DNA from: Flavobacteriales bacterium
GTDB lineage: Bacteria; Bacteroidota; Bacteroidia; Flavobacteriales_D; Sanyastnellaceae
Length of the DNA: 64,000 nt
Assembly: GCA_947456965.1 (NCBI GenBank)
Contig: CANGTU010000002.1
Span: 1-64,000, forward strand
Reading direction: 5' to 3'
Shown in pieces: positions 17,045-25,332 of this stretch (its first letter is position 1; the number at the start of each line of letters is the position of its first letter). Made by a program: the position numbers and the translations under genes. Under the pieces are notes generated by a model. It was not told the origin of the DNA. It saw only the letters and a program-made list of their open reading frames with translations, and ran no database searches.

Positions 17045-17656
17045 ATGGCAGACCGCATCCCGTACAGCACCCTCAGCGATGCACGCCTGATGCAGGCCTT
17101 GGCCCAACAGGACCAGAAGGCGTTTGCTGTGCTGTACGACCGGTATGGAAAACTCATGTATACCTATTTCCATAAGATGCTTTGGAAAGACAAGGAACGG
17201 GCCCGCGATTTTACCCAGGATCTTTTTGCCAAAGTGATCAGGCGCCCTGATCTCTACGATCCCTCCCGGCCTTTCAAAACATGGCTCTACTCAGTTGCGC
17301 ACAACATGTGCAAGAACGAATATGCCAAACATGGCGTGCGGCAAATCGCCCACCAGGAATTACGCTCCACAGGCAGCACGATGACCCTTCCGGTAGCTCA
17401 GGGAGAAATGGACCGGGAACTTTTTCGGCAAAAACTCACCGAGGCCCTGGATGAACTTGATGAGGTCAAACGCACCACGTTTGAACTTCGTTTTACTCAG
17501 GAGCTCAGCATACTCGAAATTGCAGAAGCGATGGAATGCAGCGAAGGAACGGTCAAGAGCCGCTTGTTTTACACCCTCAAAGAGCTCAACCGCAAACTCA
17601 GGATGTTTGAAGGCATCCTCGGAATAATCATTTTATTGATCCCCCAATGGCCATGA
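17045..17656 (+). CDS. RNA polymerase sigma-70 factor, ECF subfamily
   Basis: 203 residues with sigma region 2 at about 25-90 (LYDRYGKLMYTYF, RDFTQDLFAKVI, FKTWLYSVAHN) and region 4 at about 130-185 (the helix-turn-helix LSILEIAEAMECSEGTVKSRL). Region 3 is absent, as usual for ECF sigmas. The last residues, ILGIIILLIPQWP, are an unusual hydrophobic tail. The stop overlaps the start of the next gene by 10 bases. That gene has a single membrane segment and is probably the anti-sigma factor. Its regulon is unknown. Confidence 0.93.
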   Translation: MADRIPYSTLSDARLMQALAQQDQKAFAVLYDRYGKLMYTYFHKMLWKDKERARDFTQDLFAKVIRRPDLYDPSRPFKTWLYSVAHNMCKNEYAKHGVRQIAHQELRSTGSTMTLPVAQGEMDRELFRQKLTEALDELDEVKRTTFELRFTQELSILEIAEAMECSEGTVKSRLFYTLKELNRKLRMFEGILGIIILLIPQWP

Positions 17657-18489
17657 ATACCCCTACCCCCTACGATCCAGAGGATATCGAATCGCTGATG
17701 CTCCACAAGCGCTTCGAAGAGCTTTACCCGGAAGAGCGGGAGTTTGTATTGCGTCACGTGGATGGTGCGGATGAATACGAATCTATGCGCCGCATGCTTC
17801 ACGACCTGCTGGAAGACCGGGATTCAGGTGGCCTGCTTGAGCCCGACCCTGCGATCAGGCGGAACCTGATGGCGATGTTCCCCTCCGAAGAGCGAAGCGG
17901 CTTTCGGATCTGGCTGAACAGCCTTTTGCTGAAGCTGTGGCCCCCTGCCCTCATCTGGTACCGCACGCCCGCTTTCCAGTTGGCTTTCAGCACCGCCGCT
18001 CTGCTCCTGGCCGTTTGGGTAATCTGGCCTGCACCGGGCGCTGAACTGGCCCAAAACAGAGTGACACCGGCTGTCGGGGAAAAAGAAGCCCTCCCCACAG
18101 AAGCCGATTCCCTTGTGCCCGCTGCACCGGCCGAAGTCCAGCCGGTTGAAACAGAAACTGACCATCAGGACCAACCGGTTCATGCGGAATCATCCACGGA
18201 GATGGAAATAACCGATGTCACACCCGGGGCCTACCCCCCAGTACAATCCGACGATTACAGTGACGATAAGATCGCTAAAGCCGCCACAGCACCGAACAAT
18301 ACAGCAGACGGTGAAGGATTATCGGTTTTTGCCAACCAGGCAGAAAAGTCAGAAAATGAGTCCGTGGAAGCCATGTCAGAAAGCAAAGCGAGAAACAGAA
18401 AGTCGAACACGAACATGATCCAGCCACCGGTGAGTTCCAGCATGCATGAAGTGGATGGGCTGCTCGACGTTCTGTACACAGCGCGTTGA
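17647..18489 (+). CDS. Probable anti-sigma factor, single-pass membrane protein
   Basis: 280 residues. The N-terminal cytoplasmic part (about 1-105) is acidic and helical, with the phrase LHKRFEELYPEEREFVLRHV resembling the start of Bacteroidota sigma-linked membrane proteins. One membrane helix is at about 109-127 (FQLAFSTAALLLAVWVIW). A Pro/Ala/Glu/Asp-rich periplasmic tail follows, without a recognised domain. It overlaps the sigma gene by 10 bases. I see no ZAS zinc motif (HxxxCxxC), so assignment rests on context and topology. Start could also be the ATG at 17653. Confidence 0.6.
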   Translation: MAMNTPTPYDPEDIESLMLHKRFEELYPEEREFVLRHVDGADEYESMRRMLHDLLEDRDSGGLLEPDPAIRRNLMAMFPSEERSGFRIWLNSLLLKLWPPALIWYRTPAFQLAFSTAALLLAVWVIWPAPGAELAQNRVTPAVGEKEALPTEADSLVPAAPAEVQPVETETDHQDQPVHAESSTEMEITDVTPGAYPPVQSDDYSDDKIAKAATAPNNTADGEGLSVFANQAEKSENESVEAMSESKARNRKSNTNMIQPPVSSSMHEVDGLLDVLYTAR

Positions 18490-18500
18490 ACGTGATTGCC

Positions 18501-18508
18501 TACTTTTG
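18501..18508 (+). promoter_or_regulatory. TAnnTTTG box (TACTTTTG) upstream of the TPR membrane protein
   Basis: An exact match to the Bacteroidota -7 consensus in the short gap after the anti-sigma gene, 30 bases before the ATG at 18539. No convincing -33 TTTG is visible at the usual distance. Confidence 0.4.
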
Positions 18509-18538
18509 TCGCCCGTTTTCAAACAGGGAAAATCAGCT

Positions 18539-19060
18539 ATGGGAAAACTCGACACACGGATTATCAAGGGGCTGATCGCTCTGGCCTCATTGGCCTGGAC
18601 GGTCAGTTTGTTTATGCGGGGAAAATGGATCTCTGGCATTTTCGCTACCCTCCTCACGGCTGTCCTGGTGCTGGTGGTGCTGCGGAGCATGCGTATGATC
18701 GTGGTGTTCTTTTACATGCGGCAGCAAAAAATAGAACAAGCCCGTAAGTGGCTCATGCGCATTCATCCCGATCACTTATGGAAGAAGCAGAAAGGCTACT
18801 ACTACTTTATGCTGGGCTCGGTGGATATCCAGAGCAACAGTCTGGCGCAGAGCGAGAAGTATTTCCGCACCGCGCTGCAGCACGGCCTTCGGATGGACCA
18901 TGACCGCGCAGCGGTATACCTCAACCTGGCTATCATCACGGCCAATAAGCGCAAGAAGCGGGAAGCCATCAACTACCTGAATGAGGCCAAAAAGCTGGAT
19001 GGGAAGGGATATCTCAAAAACGATATCCGGCAGGTGAGCAAGCTGGTGAACAGCATCTGA
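18539..19060 (+). CDS. Small membrane-anchored TPR protein
   Basis: 173 residues. Two hydrophobic segments lie close together near residues 10-30 and 33-60 (LIALASLAWTVSLFM, then ATLLTAVLVLVVL). They are followed by a cytoplasmic helical part with TPR character: KGYYYFMLGSVDIQSNSLAQ at about 82-101 and RAAVYLNLAIITANKRKKREA. The start at 18539 was chosen because it follows a TACTTTTG box and removes a prefix that shadows the previous gene. No catalytic motif is seen, so a scaffold or chaperone-like role is only a guess. Confidence 0.75.
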   Translation: MGKLDTRIIKGLIALASLAWTVSLFMRGKWISGIFATLLTAVLVLVVLRSMRMIVVFFYMRQQKIEQARKWLMRIHPDHLWKKQKGYYYFMLGSVDIQSNSLAQSEKYFRTALQHGLRMDHDRAAVYLNLAIITANKRKKREAINYLNEAKKLDGKGYLKNDIRQVSKLVNSI

Positions 19061-19062
19061 AA

Positions 19063-19374
19063 TCAAACCCTGCGCAGGCGCGGGATGTCCCGCTGCTGAA
19101 CCTGCTGCAGCCGGCCGAGAAGCTCCAGACTCCGGAGCTGGCAATCCCTGGAGACCTCAGCATAGTGCTCATCCATTGCCCGGGAACCCTCCCGGTGCGA
19201 GTGGCTGTCAACACGCATCAACTGATAGTTCAACTCATCAGACGCATCCCGGATGATCCGGTTTAATTCATCGCTGTCCTGAGGATGGTTCACAAGGTGG
19301 TGAAAACCCTTTTCAATGACTTCATTGAGCAATTCCTGCACAGCGTAGCGCAGCTGGTCACGATTTGTTCCCAT
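19063..19374 (-). CDS. Hypothetical helical protein
   Basis: 103 residues if started at the ATG MGTNRDQLRYAV. The sequence is charged and helical (VQELLNEVIEKGFHHLVN, then RDCQLRSLELLGRLQQVQ), with no signal peptide, cysteines or recognised domain. It is convergent with the TPR membrane gene, 2 bases from its stop, and divergent from dnaN. The frame stays open upstream to 19455 but those residues look non-coding. Family unknown. Confidence 0.5.
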   Translation of the reverse strand: MGTNRDQLRYAVQELLNEVIEKGFHHLVNHPQDSDELNRIIRDASDELNYQLMRVDSHSHREGSRAMDEHYAEVSRDCQLRSLELLGRLQQVQQRDIPRLRRV

Positions 19375-19505
19375 GGGGTTTTGATTAAGAGGTTTGGTCA
19401 GGGAAAGATAGGGAAAAGACCAATGGGATTCACCCGGCGTCAGCACAAAATCCAAATGCCCGTGGGATGTTCATAAACGGGCCTCCCGGGACCCGTTCCG
19501 GCCTG

Positions 19506-19513
19506 TATATTTG
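19506..19513 (+). promoter_or_regulatory. dnaN promoter -7 box (TATATTTG)
   Basis: A perfect TAnnTTTG match 20 bases upstream of the dnaN ATG, in the gap shared with the divergent hypothetical gene. No clear -33 TTTG is seen. Confidence 0.5.
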
Positions 19514-19533
19514 CCGGCGACATTTCCCACCGT

Positions 19534-20652
19534 ATGAAATTCATTGTCACCAGCACCGCGCTGCTCAAGCAAGTTCAGCTGTTGAGCGGCGTCCTGAACT
19601 CCAGCAATACGCTTCCGATTCTGGACAATTTCCTCTTTGAGATCCGGAATAAGGAACTGACGATATCTGCCTCTGATCTTGAGACCTCCATGACTACGCG
19701 CATGGCCGTGGAGTCCAAGGAAGATGCGTTGATCGCCCTCCCGGCCCGCCTGCTGCTGGATACCCTCAAGAACCTGCCCGAGCAGCCCCTGACCTTCACC
19801 ATCGACCAGAAGTCGCTGGCTACAGAGATCACTTCCGAGAACGGCAAATTCAAGTTGAATGGTCAGAACGGTGAGGAGTTTCCCCGCATGCCGGCCATGG
19901 ATGAAACCCGGGATCTGAACATTTCGTCAGATATCCTCTCCCGGGCTATCAACAAAACCCTCTTCGCTGCCGGTAATGACGACATGCGTCCAACCATGAG
20001 TGGAGTCTTCTTTGAAATTCATCCGGATCACGTCCGGCTCGTGGCAACAGATGCTCATAAGCTTGTGAGATACAGTTGGAAAGGCATAGGAGGCGAAAGT
20101 GCTTCTTTCATCATGCCGCGCAAGCCGCTGAACCTGCTGAAGGGAATACTCTCCTCTCTGAAAACAGATGTGCGCATAGAGTACACGGACCAAAACGCCC
20201 TGTTCACCTTTGATCATGTGACTATGTCATGCCGGCTGATTGAAGGCAAATATCCCAGCTACGAAGCGGTGATTCCCAAAGAGAATCCCTTCCGTCTCTC
20301 AGCAGATCGCCTTGATCTCCTCGGATCCATCCGCCGGGTGAGCATCTATGCCAATAAAACCACCCACCAGGTGCGCCTCAAAATGGGCGGGAGCGAACTC
20401 ACTGTCTCTGCTGAGGACCTCGACTTTGCCAATGAGGCGCAAGAGCGGCTTACGTGCTCGTATGCCGGAGATGACATGGAAATCGGCTTCAACTCGAGAT
20501 TTCTTCAGGACATGCTGAGCAACATGGATTCAGAGAACATCAACCTGGAAATGAGTGCACCCAACAGGGCCGGCATCATTACCCCGGTGGAAAAGGACCA
20601 TGACAATGAGGATGTCCTCATGCTCGTCATGCCCGTGATGCTGAACTCCTGA
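19534..20652 (+). CDS. dnaN: DNA polymerase III beta subunit (sliding clamp)
   Basis: A 372-residue clamp of three similar domains that encircles DNA and tethers replicative polymerase. Recognisable text includes the N-terminal MKFIVTSTALLKQVQLLSG, the domain-1 element LPILDNFLFEI, and MRPTMSGVFFEI and LVATDAHKLVRYS in domain 2 (about 150-185). The C-terminal LMLVMPVMLNS corresponds to the usual terminal strand (LVMPMRL-like). The length is standard for Bacteroidota. dnaA is not adjacent, as is usual in this phylum. Confidence 0.97.
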   Translation: MKFIVTSTALLKQVQLLSGVLNSSNTLPILDNFLFEIRNKELTISASDLETSMTTRMAVESKEDALIALPARLLLDTLKNLPEQPLTFTIDQKSLATEITSENGKFKLNGQNGEEFPRMPAMDETRDLNISSDILSRAINKTLFAAGNDDMRPTMSGVFFEIHPDHVRLVATDAHKLVRYSWKGIGGESASFIMPRKPLNLLKGILSSLKTDVRIEYTDQNALFTFDHVTMSCRLIEGKYPSYEAVIPKENPFRLSADRLDLLGSIRRVSIYANKTTHQVRLKMGGSELTVSAEDLDFANEAQERLTCSYAGDDMEIGFNSRFLQDMLSNMDSENINLEMSAPNRAGIITPVEKDHDNEDVLMLVMPVMLNS

Positions 20653-20772
20653 TCCGGACAGTTTGTCTTACCTGGGCTACCGGGTATACCCCTTGTTCAC
20701 AGGCAACCATATAGTGGTGAGACCAGCGGCTGGATGCTGCTGGTACCCTCGAACTGTCATGAATAAGGAAAG

Positions 20773-20976
20773 ATGGATAAAAAGTCACAAGCCACTTCAA
20801 AACCTTCACCACCTCCGGTCGGATACGAAAGGTACTGGGCGCAATGGGGCGCTGAGCCGGTGAGTTCACTGGAGCTGATGATAACAGCCACCGACAAGAA
20901 GCGGGTATTCTGCCTCACATCCTCGGGTTCATCAAAGCGAAACTCATGTCTGAAGAACCTGCTCACCGGCCATTAA
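20773..20976 (+). CDS. Small uncertain ORF between dnaN and rhomboid gene
   Basis: 67 codons starting MDKKSQATSKPSPPPVGYER, ending 31 bases inside the rhomboid gene in another frame. The first 45 residues (with YWAQWGAEPVSSLELM) read naturally, but the tail is Ser/Lys-rich and the opposite strand also has an open frame of similar quality. A purine-rich AAGGAAAG precedes the ATG. No family was recognised. The 293-base gap holds no other convincing gene; a GGGTATACCC palindrome lies just after dnaN near 20680. Confidence 0.25.
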   Translation: MDKKSQATSKPSPPPVGYERYWAQWGAEPVSSLELMITATDKKRVFCLTSSGSSKRNSCLKNLLTGH

Positions 20977-21680
20977 CGAAACACAGGCGAGAAGCCACAG
21001 ACGGCGAAAAGATACTGGATGCCGTAATGGCGTCTCTGTTCATCTTGTCCATAGCATGGGCTCTGTTTCTGATGGATGAATACCTGGGCTTCCACCTCTG
21101 GCCTAACGGCATTCATCCCCGAACCATAGAAGGTTTGCGCGGGATATTCACCATGCACTTCCTGCATGCCGACTGGACGCATCTGATCAATAATACGCTC
21201 TCGTTTTTCGTGCTCAACTCCTTTCTTTTTTATTTCTACCGCCGGCTTTCGCTCCAGGTTTTCGCCTGGCTCTTTGTGCTCCCCGGCTTGGTGCTGTGGA
21301 TCATTGGCAGACCTGCCAACCACATTGGAGCGAGTATGCTCGTGTATGGGCTTTTCGGTTTTTTGCTGTTGAGCGGTCTCGTGCGCAAGAACCCTCAGGC
21401 GCGTCGCGTCGCACTTGTAGTTGCCCTCTACTATGGCTCCATGGTGTGGTACGTCTTTCCCATAGAAACAGGCATTTCCTGGGAAGGCCATCTGTCAGGA
21501 CTTACCGTGGGTGCCGTCCTCGCCCTGGTGTACCGGCGGAAAGGTCCACCTGAGCCGGTTTACCGCTTCGAAACCGAACCCGATCCTGATGATTCCGATC
21601 CCTACTGGATGCCGGGCTACACGGGTAGGGTTGAACGAGATTCTCAGCCACCCGAAGGACCAGCTAAGTTTGGGGCATGA
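20946..21680 (+). CDS. Rhomboid-family intramembrane serine protease
   Basis: 244 residues with about six hydrophobic segments. The catalytic serine motif GASMLVYGL (GxSx4G) lies at about 129-137 in a membrane helix and the catalytic His is in WEGHLSG near 180. The HFLHADWTHLINN segment of L1/TM2 (HxxxN-type) is at about 72-84. The C-terminal tail is soluble and acidic. Such proteases cleave membrane-protein helices; the substrate here is unknown. The stop overlaps the next gene in an ATGA arrangement, so the two are probably co-translated. Confidence 0.92.
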   Translation: MSEEPAHRPLTKHRREATDGEKILDAVMASLFILSIAWALFLMDEYLGFHLWPNGIHPRTIEGLRGIFTMHFLHADWTHLINNTLSFFVLNSFLFYFYRRLSLQVFAWLFVLPGLVLWIIGRPANHIGASMLVYGLFGFLLLSGLVRKNPQARRVALVVALYYGSMVWYVFPIETGISWEGHLSGLTVGAVLALVYRRKGPPEPVYRFETEPDPDDSDPYWMPGYTGRVERDSQPPEGPAKFGA

Positions 21681-22567
21681 TTGCACGCTATCGCCCCCCC
21701 GGACAGAAAATTCCCGATACTGAGCTCATCCTTCGGCCGGACGGCAGTCTTTACCACCTGGGGATCCATCCCGAATGCATAGCCGGCAAGGTCATCATAG
21801 TCGGGGATCCGGAGCGTGTGCCACTCATCAGCCGGCTCTTTGATCACATCGAGTTCCGCATCAGGTCGCGGGAGTTGGTGGTACACACCGGCACCTTTCA
21901 GGGGCGACGGATCACAGTATTGAGCAGCGGAATTGGTGTTGACAATATCGACATCGTCATCAACGAGCTTGATGCGGCGGTCAACATTGACCTGATCAGG
22001 CGCACCCCGGTTGAAACACCAGTAACCCTGGAGATCGTGCGCATTGGCACAAGCGGCGCACTGCATGCCGAAATACCACCGGGCAGTTTTGTGGCATCCG
22101 CCATGGCCTTTGGTCTCGACGGTGTACCCATGAGCTATGAGATGGAGCTCGAACCTCATGAAATCGCCCTTGAGAAAGCGCTCCGCCGCGCGTTTCCCCA
22201 CCTCAGCCAGCACGAAGGACTCTACGCCGTGGCAGCGGATGATCAACTGCTCAGGCGCATCGCACCCGGAATGATTGAGGGCATTACCGCCACGGCCAAC
22301 GGATTCTATGGTCCACAGGGACGATCGGCGCGGCTTATCTCCCGCATGGAACCTCTGATTGATGGCTACGCTGGCTTTCACCACCAGGGGCTCCGGATCA
22401 CCAACTTCGAAATGGAATGCGCGGGCATCTATGCCCTGTCCTCCCTGCTCGGGCACAGAGCACTCACCGTATGCGTCATTCTGGCTAACCGCGCCACAAA
22501 AGAATTTCACAGCAACCCGTCAGCAAGTATGGAATTGCTTATCCAGCAGGTGCTTGAGCGATTTTGA
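21677..22567 (+). CDS. Nucleoside phosphorylase (uridine phosphorylase-like, PNP/UDP family)
   Basis: 296 residues. PNP_UDP_1 signatures include VIIVGDPERVPLIS near 37-50 (phosphate-binding GDP-R), SSGIGVDNIDIVINEL at about 91-106, IVRIGTSGALH near 120-130, and FEMECAGIYALSSLLGH near 240-256, where the conserved Glu contacts the ribose. It cleaves nucleosides with phosphate, but pyrimidine or purine preference is not certain. The N-terminal 25 residues extend beyond typical enzymes. It starts within the rhomboid stop codon (ATGA). Confidence 0.88.
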   Translation: MIARYRPPGQKIPDTELILRPDGSLYHLGIHPECIAGKVIIVGDPERVPLISRLFDHIEFRIRSRELVVHTGTFQGRRITVLSSGIGVDNIDIVINELDAAVNIDLIRRTPVETPVTLEIVRIGTSGALHAEIPPGSFVASAMAFGLDGVPMSYEMELEPHEIALEKALRRAFPHLSQHEGLYAVAADDQLLRRIAPGMIEGITATANGFYGPQGRSARLISRMEPLIDGYAGFHHQGLRITNFEMECAGIYALSSLLGHRALTVCVILANRATKEFHSNPSASMELLIQQVLERF

Positions 22568-22625
22568 GCCCGGATGTGTGGAAAATCGGAATGATTCAGG
22601 GGTCTCATTCCCCCGGCCACCCCGA

Positions 22626-22633
22626 TAGCTTTG
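22626..22633 (+). promoter_or_regulatory. TAnnTTTG box (TAGCTTTG) that decides the start of the transglutaminase-like gene
   Basis: A perfect -7 match one base before an in-frame ATG at 22635. Transcription starting after this box would leave that ATG at or before the 5' end, so the next in-frame ATG at 22659 is the better start. Confidence 0.45.
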
Positions 22634-22658
22634 GATGCGGATAATTGAGAAACGCCCC

Positions 22659-23546
22659 ATGCTGCATCCCGAGATTTCAGCGCTTATTTCCCTGATAGAA
22701 GATCCCGATGAGGGAATCTATACGCAGGTACGTGCGGAGCTCAAGAGCCGTGGGGAGCAGATCATCCCTCAGCTGGAGCAATACTGGGAACTTCATGAGT
22801 TTGGTCCCCTCTTTCACAAACGGGTGGAGGAGCTGATCAGCAGCATTCAGTATGAGAGCGTTTACAACAGACTCCGCGACTGGCGGAACTCACCTGAACA
22901 GGACCTTCTGGAAGGCGCCATCATCCTCAACCGATATCAGTATCCTGGCTTCGATGAAACGGAGCTCCGGCGCTCTGTGTCCCGGCTGCGGCAGGATATC
23001 TGGCTTGAGCTCAATGACAACCTGACGGCTTTGGAGACGGTGCGGGTATTCAACCACATGCTTTTCCAGCTTCATGGTTTTCATGGCAATCAGGAGGTGC
23101 ACAGCAGTCCGCAGGACCATTTCCTCACAGATCTGCTCAGCACGAAATGTGGCAACCCGACCTCTCTTGGGATGCTTTACTGCCTGCTGGCCAAAACCCT
23201 TGATGTTCCGGTTTACGGAGTCAACCTGCCGAGTCATTTTTTGCTTTGCTTCATGGATTATACGCCTGGGCTGGAAGACTTTCTTCCTCCGCTGGAGGAT
23301 TCGGAAGTACTCTTCTATGTAGATCCATTTACGCAGGGCGCTGTACTCACCCGGGATGATATTGACGATTACCTGCGCAATCACAGGCTGAATCCCGAAG
23401 AGCGGTTTTATCGCCCCTGCTCGAGCCTGTCGGTTATCATCCGTCTCATGAACAGCCTCATCCATTCGTACATCGCACTTAATCGCGATGACAAGGTGCG
23501 TGAGTTGCGGACCCTTCAGAGCATCTTACTGGAGCGGATGGATTGA
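22659..23546 (+). CDS. Transglutaminase-like protein, SirB1 family
   Basis: 295 residues from the ATG MLHPEISALI. The SirB1/Transglut_core2 core is at about 140-200: LETVRVFNHMLFQ, then KCGNPTSLGMLYCLLAKTL and VYGVNLPSHFLLCF. These match the family's GNPxSLGxLY and G-x-P-x-HFL blocks. The N-terminal region (about 1-80) is helical and HEAT-like (ISLIEDPDEGIYTQVRAEL). These proteins usually lack an established enzymatic role, and true transglutaminase activity is not implied. Confidence 0.82.
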   Translation: MLHPEISALISLIEDPDEGIYTQVRAELKSRGEQIIPQLEQYWELHEFGPLFHKRVEELISSIQYESVYNRLRDWRNSPEQDLLEGAIILNRYQYPGFDETELRRSVSRLRQDIWLELNDNLTALETVRVFNHMLFQLHGFHGNQEVHSSPQDHFLTDLLSTKCGNPTSLGMLYCLLAKTLDVPVYGVNLPSHFLLCFMDYTPGLEDFLPPLEDSEVLFYVDPFTQGAVLTRDDIDDYLRNHRLNPEERFYRPCSSLSVIIRLMNSLIHSYIALNRDDKVRELRTLQSILLERMD

Positions 23547-23547
23547 C

Positions 23548-23712
23548 TCAATTGCACCGGTCGAAGATTTGAGTGCCCGCAAAGGCAAACACAGCCAGCC
23601 ACACCAGGCCCTTGATCAGGAAAAAGAGAAAGCCGGCGATCCCGATACGTGCCAGCCATGTCTTGAGCTTCTTGCTCCTGCCGGGGGCGGGGGATTCAGA
23701 AGGGCTGTGCAT
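23548..23712 (-). CDS. 54-residue conserved-looking small membrane protein
   Basis: A short gene below usual length cut-offs. The N-terminal third is Pro/Ser-rich (MHSPSESPAPGRSKK), followed by KTWLARIGIAGFLFFLIKG and LVWLAVFAFAG, i.e. a basic amphipathic start and one strong membrane helix. The motif RIGIAGFLFFLIKGLVWL resembles short Bacteroidota proteins I have seen annotated as hypothetical. The stop is one base from the stop of the transglutaminase-like gene, so the genes are convergent. Function unknown. Confidence 0.65.
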   Translation of the reverse strand: MHSPSESPAPGRSKKLKTWLARIGIAGFLFFLIKGLVWLAVFAFAGTQIFDRCN

Positions 23713-23777
23713 CAGATGGATCAGTTTGGGTAGCCAAAGATGACAGGATTTGGTTCGTTCTGGTTCATTTTTGCCCC

Positions 23778-25259
23778 ATGAAGAAAATCCTCGTTGCCAA
23801 TCGCGGTGAGATTGCGCTTCGCGTAATGCGATCTGCGCGAGAGATGGGCATAGCCACGGTGGCCGTATTCAGCGAGGCCGATCGCCACGCTCCCTTTGTG
23901 CGGTATGCCGACGAAGCGGTGTGCATTGGTCCGGCACCCTCGAGTCAATCCTACCTCCGGGGAGAAAAGATCATCGAGGTATGCCGGCAGGTTGGGGCAG
24001 ATGGCATCCATCCCGGATATGGCTTCCTTTCCGAGAATGCGTCATTTGCCCGTCAGGTGGCCGAAGCAGGGATCCGGTTCATTGGTCCTTCACCCCACAG
24101 CATAGAAGTCATGGGGAGTAAACTGGCGGCGAAGGCAGCAGCGAAAAAGTACGGTATTCCCATGGTTCCCGGAACTGATGGAGCCGTATCAGATCCCGAA
24201 GAAGCCCGGCGTATCGCTCTTGAGGTAGGACTCCCCGTGCTGATCAAAGCCAGCGCTGGAGGCGGGGGGAAAGGCATGCGCATCGTGGAGCGTATTGAGG
24301 AGCTGGATGAGCAAATGGCGCGCGCCATTTCCGAGGCCGAAAGCGCTTTCGGTGATGGTTCCGTTTTTATTGAGCGATATGTAGCCGGTCCGCGCCATAT
24401 TGAAATCCAGGTGCTCGCTGATACACACGGCCATACGTTGTATTTGTTTGAACGGGAGTGCAGCATCCAGCGGCGCCATCAGAAGGTCGTAGAGGAGGCC
24501 CCCTCCGCCATTCTCACCCCTGCCCTGCGCGAAGCCATGGGGCAAAGTGCCTGCGATGTGGCGCGCAGCTGCGACTATGTTGGAGCGGGCACCGTGGAGT
24601 TTCTGGTAGATGAAAATCTGAACTACTACTTTCTGGAAATGAATACCCGCCTTCAGGTGGAGCATCCCGTGACCGAGATGATCACGGGTATAGACCTGGT
24701 GAAGGAACAAATCCGGATCGCCCGCGGTGAGCAACTCTCGTTTACACAGAAAGATCTGAAGATCAACGGTCATGCGCTGGAGATCCGCGTGTATGCTGAG
24801 GATCCGGATAATCAGTTCTTGCCCGATATCGGGCGTCTGGAAACCTACCGGCGCCCGTCAGGTCCAGGAGTACGGGTGGACGATGGCTTCGAAGAAGGGA
24901 TGGATATTCCCATCTACTATGATCCGATGATAGCCAAGCTGATTACCCATGGCAAGGATAGAGAGGAGGCCATACAGCGCATGGTACGCGCTATCGACGA
25001 CTACCAGGTGAGCGGTGTGCGCACCACCTTGGGATTCTGTCGCTGGGCTATTCAGCATCCGGCGTTTACAGGAGGTCAGTTTGACACTCACTTCGTGAAG
25101 AAGTACTTCACACCTGACGTGCTGCATCAATCCGCAGAGGGCGCTGAGGAGGTTGCGGCCATTGCTGCGTCATGGGCCTGGATGCACTCCATCATCAAGG
25201 CGACCACCTCTCAGCCTGCTGGCGCCACTCCCTCGCGCTGGAAAGCCAACCGGTCGTGA
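23778..25259 (+). CDS. accC: Biotin carboxylase subunit of an acyl-CoA carboxylase (acetyl- or propionyl-CoA)
   Basis: 493 residues. ATP-grasp features: GGGGKGM near 160-166 (ATP lid), IERYVAGPRHIEIQVL near 197-212, and EMNTRLQVEHPVTEM near 287-301 containing the catalytic Arg and Glu. It carboxylates biotin on a carrier protein using bicarbonate and ATP. About 40 residues follow the usual AccC end, as in biotin carboxylases linked to propionyl-CoA carboxylase in this phylum. Because methylmalonyl-CoA mutase genes are in the window, propionyl-CoA is a reasonable substrate, but no carboxyltransferase or biotin carrier is nearby. A CATTTTTG box (23766-23773) ends four bases before the ATG. Confidence 0.88.
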   Translation: MKKILVANRGEIALRVMRSAREMGIATVAVFSEADRHAPFVRYADEAVCIGPAPSSQSYLRGEKIIEVCRQVGADGIHPGYGFLSENASFARQVAEAGIRFIGPSPHSIEVMGSKLAAKAAAKKYGIPMVPGTDGAVSDPEEARRIALEVGLPVLIKASAGGGGKGMRIVERIEELDEQMARAISEAESAFGDGSVFIERYVAGPRHIEIQVLADTHGHTLYLFERECSIQRRHQKVVEEAPSAILTPALREAMGQSACDVARSCDYVGAGTVEFLVDENLNYYFLEMNTRLQVEHPVTEMITGIDLVKEQIRIARGEQLSFTQKDLKINGHALEIRVYAEDPDNQFLPDIGRLETYRRPSGPGVRVDDGFEEGMDIPIYYDPMIAKLITHGKDREEAIQRMVRAIDDYQVSGVRTTLGFCRWAIQHPAFTGGQFDTHFVKKYFTPDVLHQSAEGAEEVAAIAASWAWMHSIIKATTSQPAGATPSRWKANRS

Positions 25260-25320
25260 CCGCTTCTTGTCGCCGATGATTTCTGTAACTACAGGAGGCG
25301 AAGGCGCGTCCAATCTCCAG

Positions 25321-25328
25321 TACCTTTG
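25321..25328 (+). promoter_or_regulatory. TAnnTTTG box (TACCTTTG) 4 nt before 25333
   Basis: A perfect -7 match ending four bases before the ATG of the carboxypeptidase-regulatory-like protein. The spacing implies a leaderless or nearly leaderless mRNA. Confidence 0.5.
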
Positions 25329-25332
25329 ACGC

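Noticed and set aside
23778-25259. Frameshift or fusion at the 3' end of accC
   Set aside because: The extra 40 residues stay in frame with normal composition and match the longer biotin carboxylases of this phylum.
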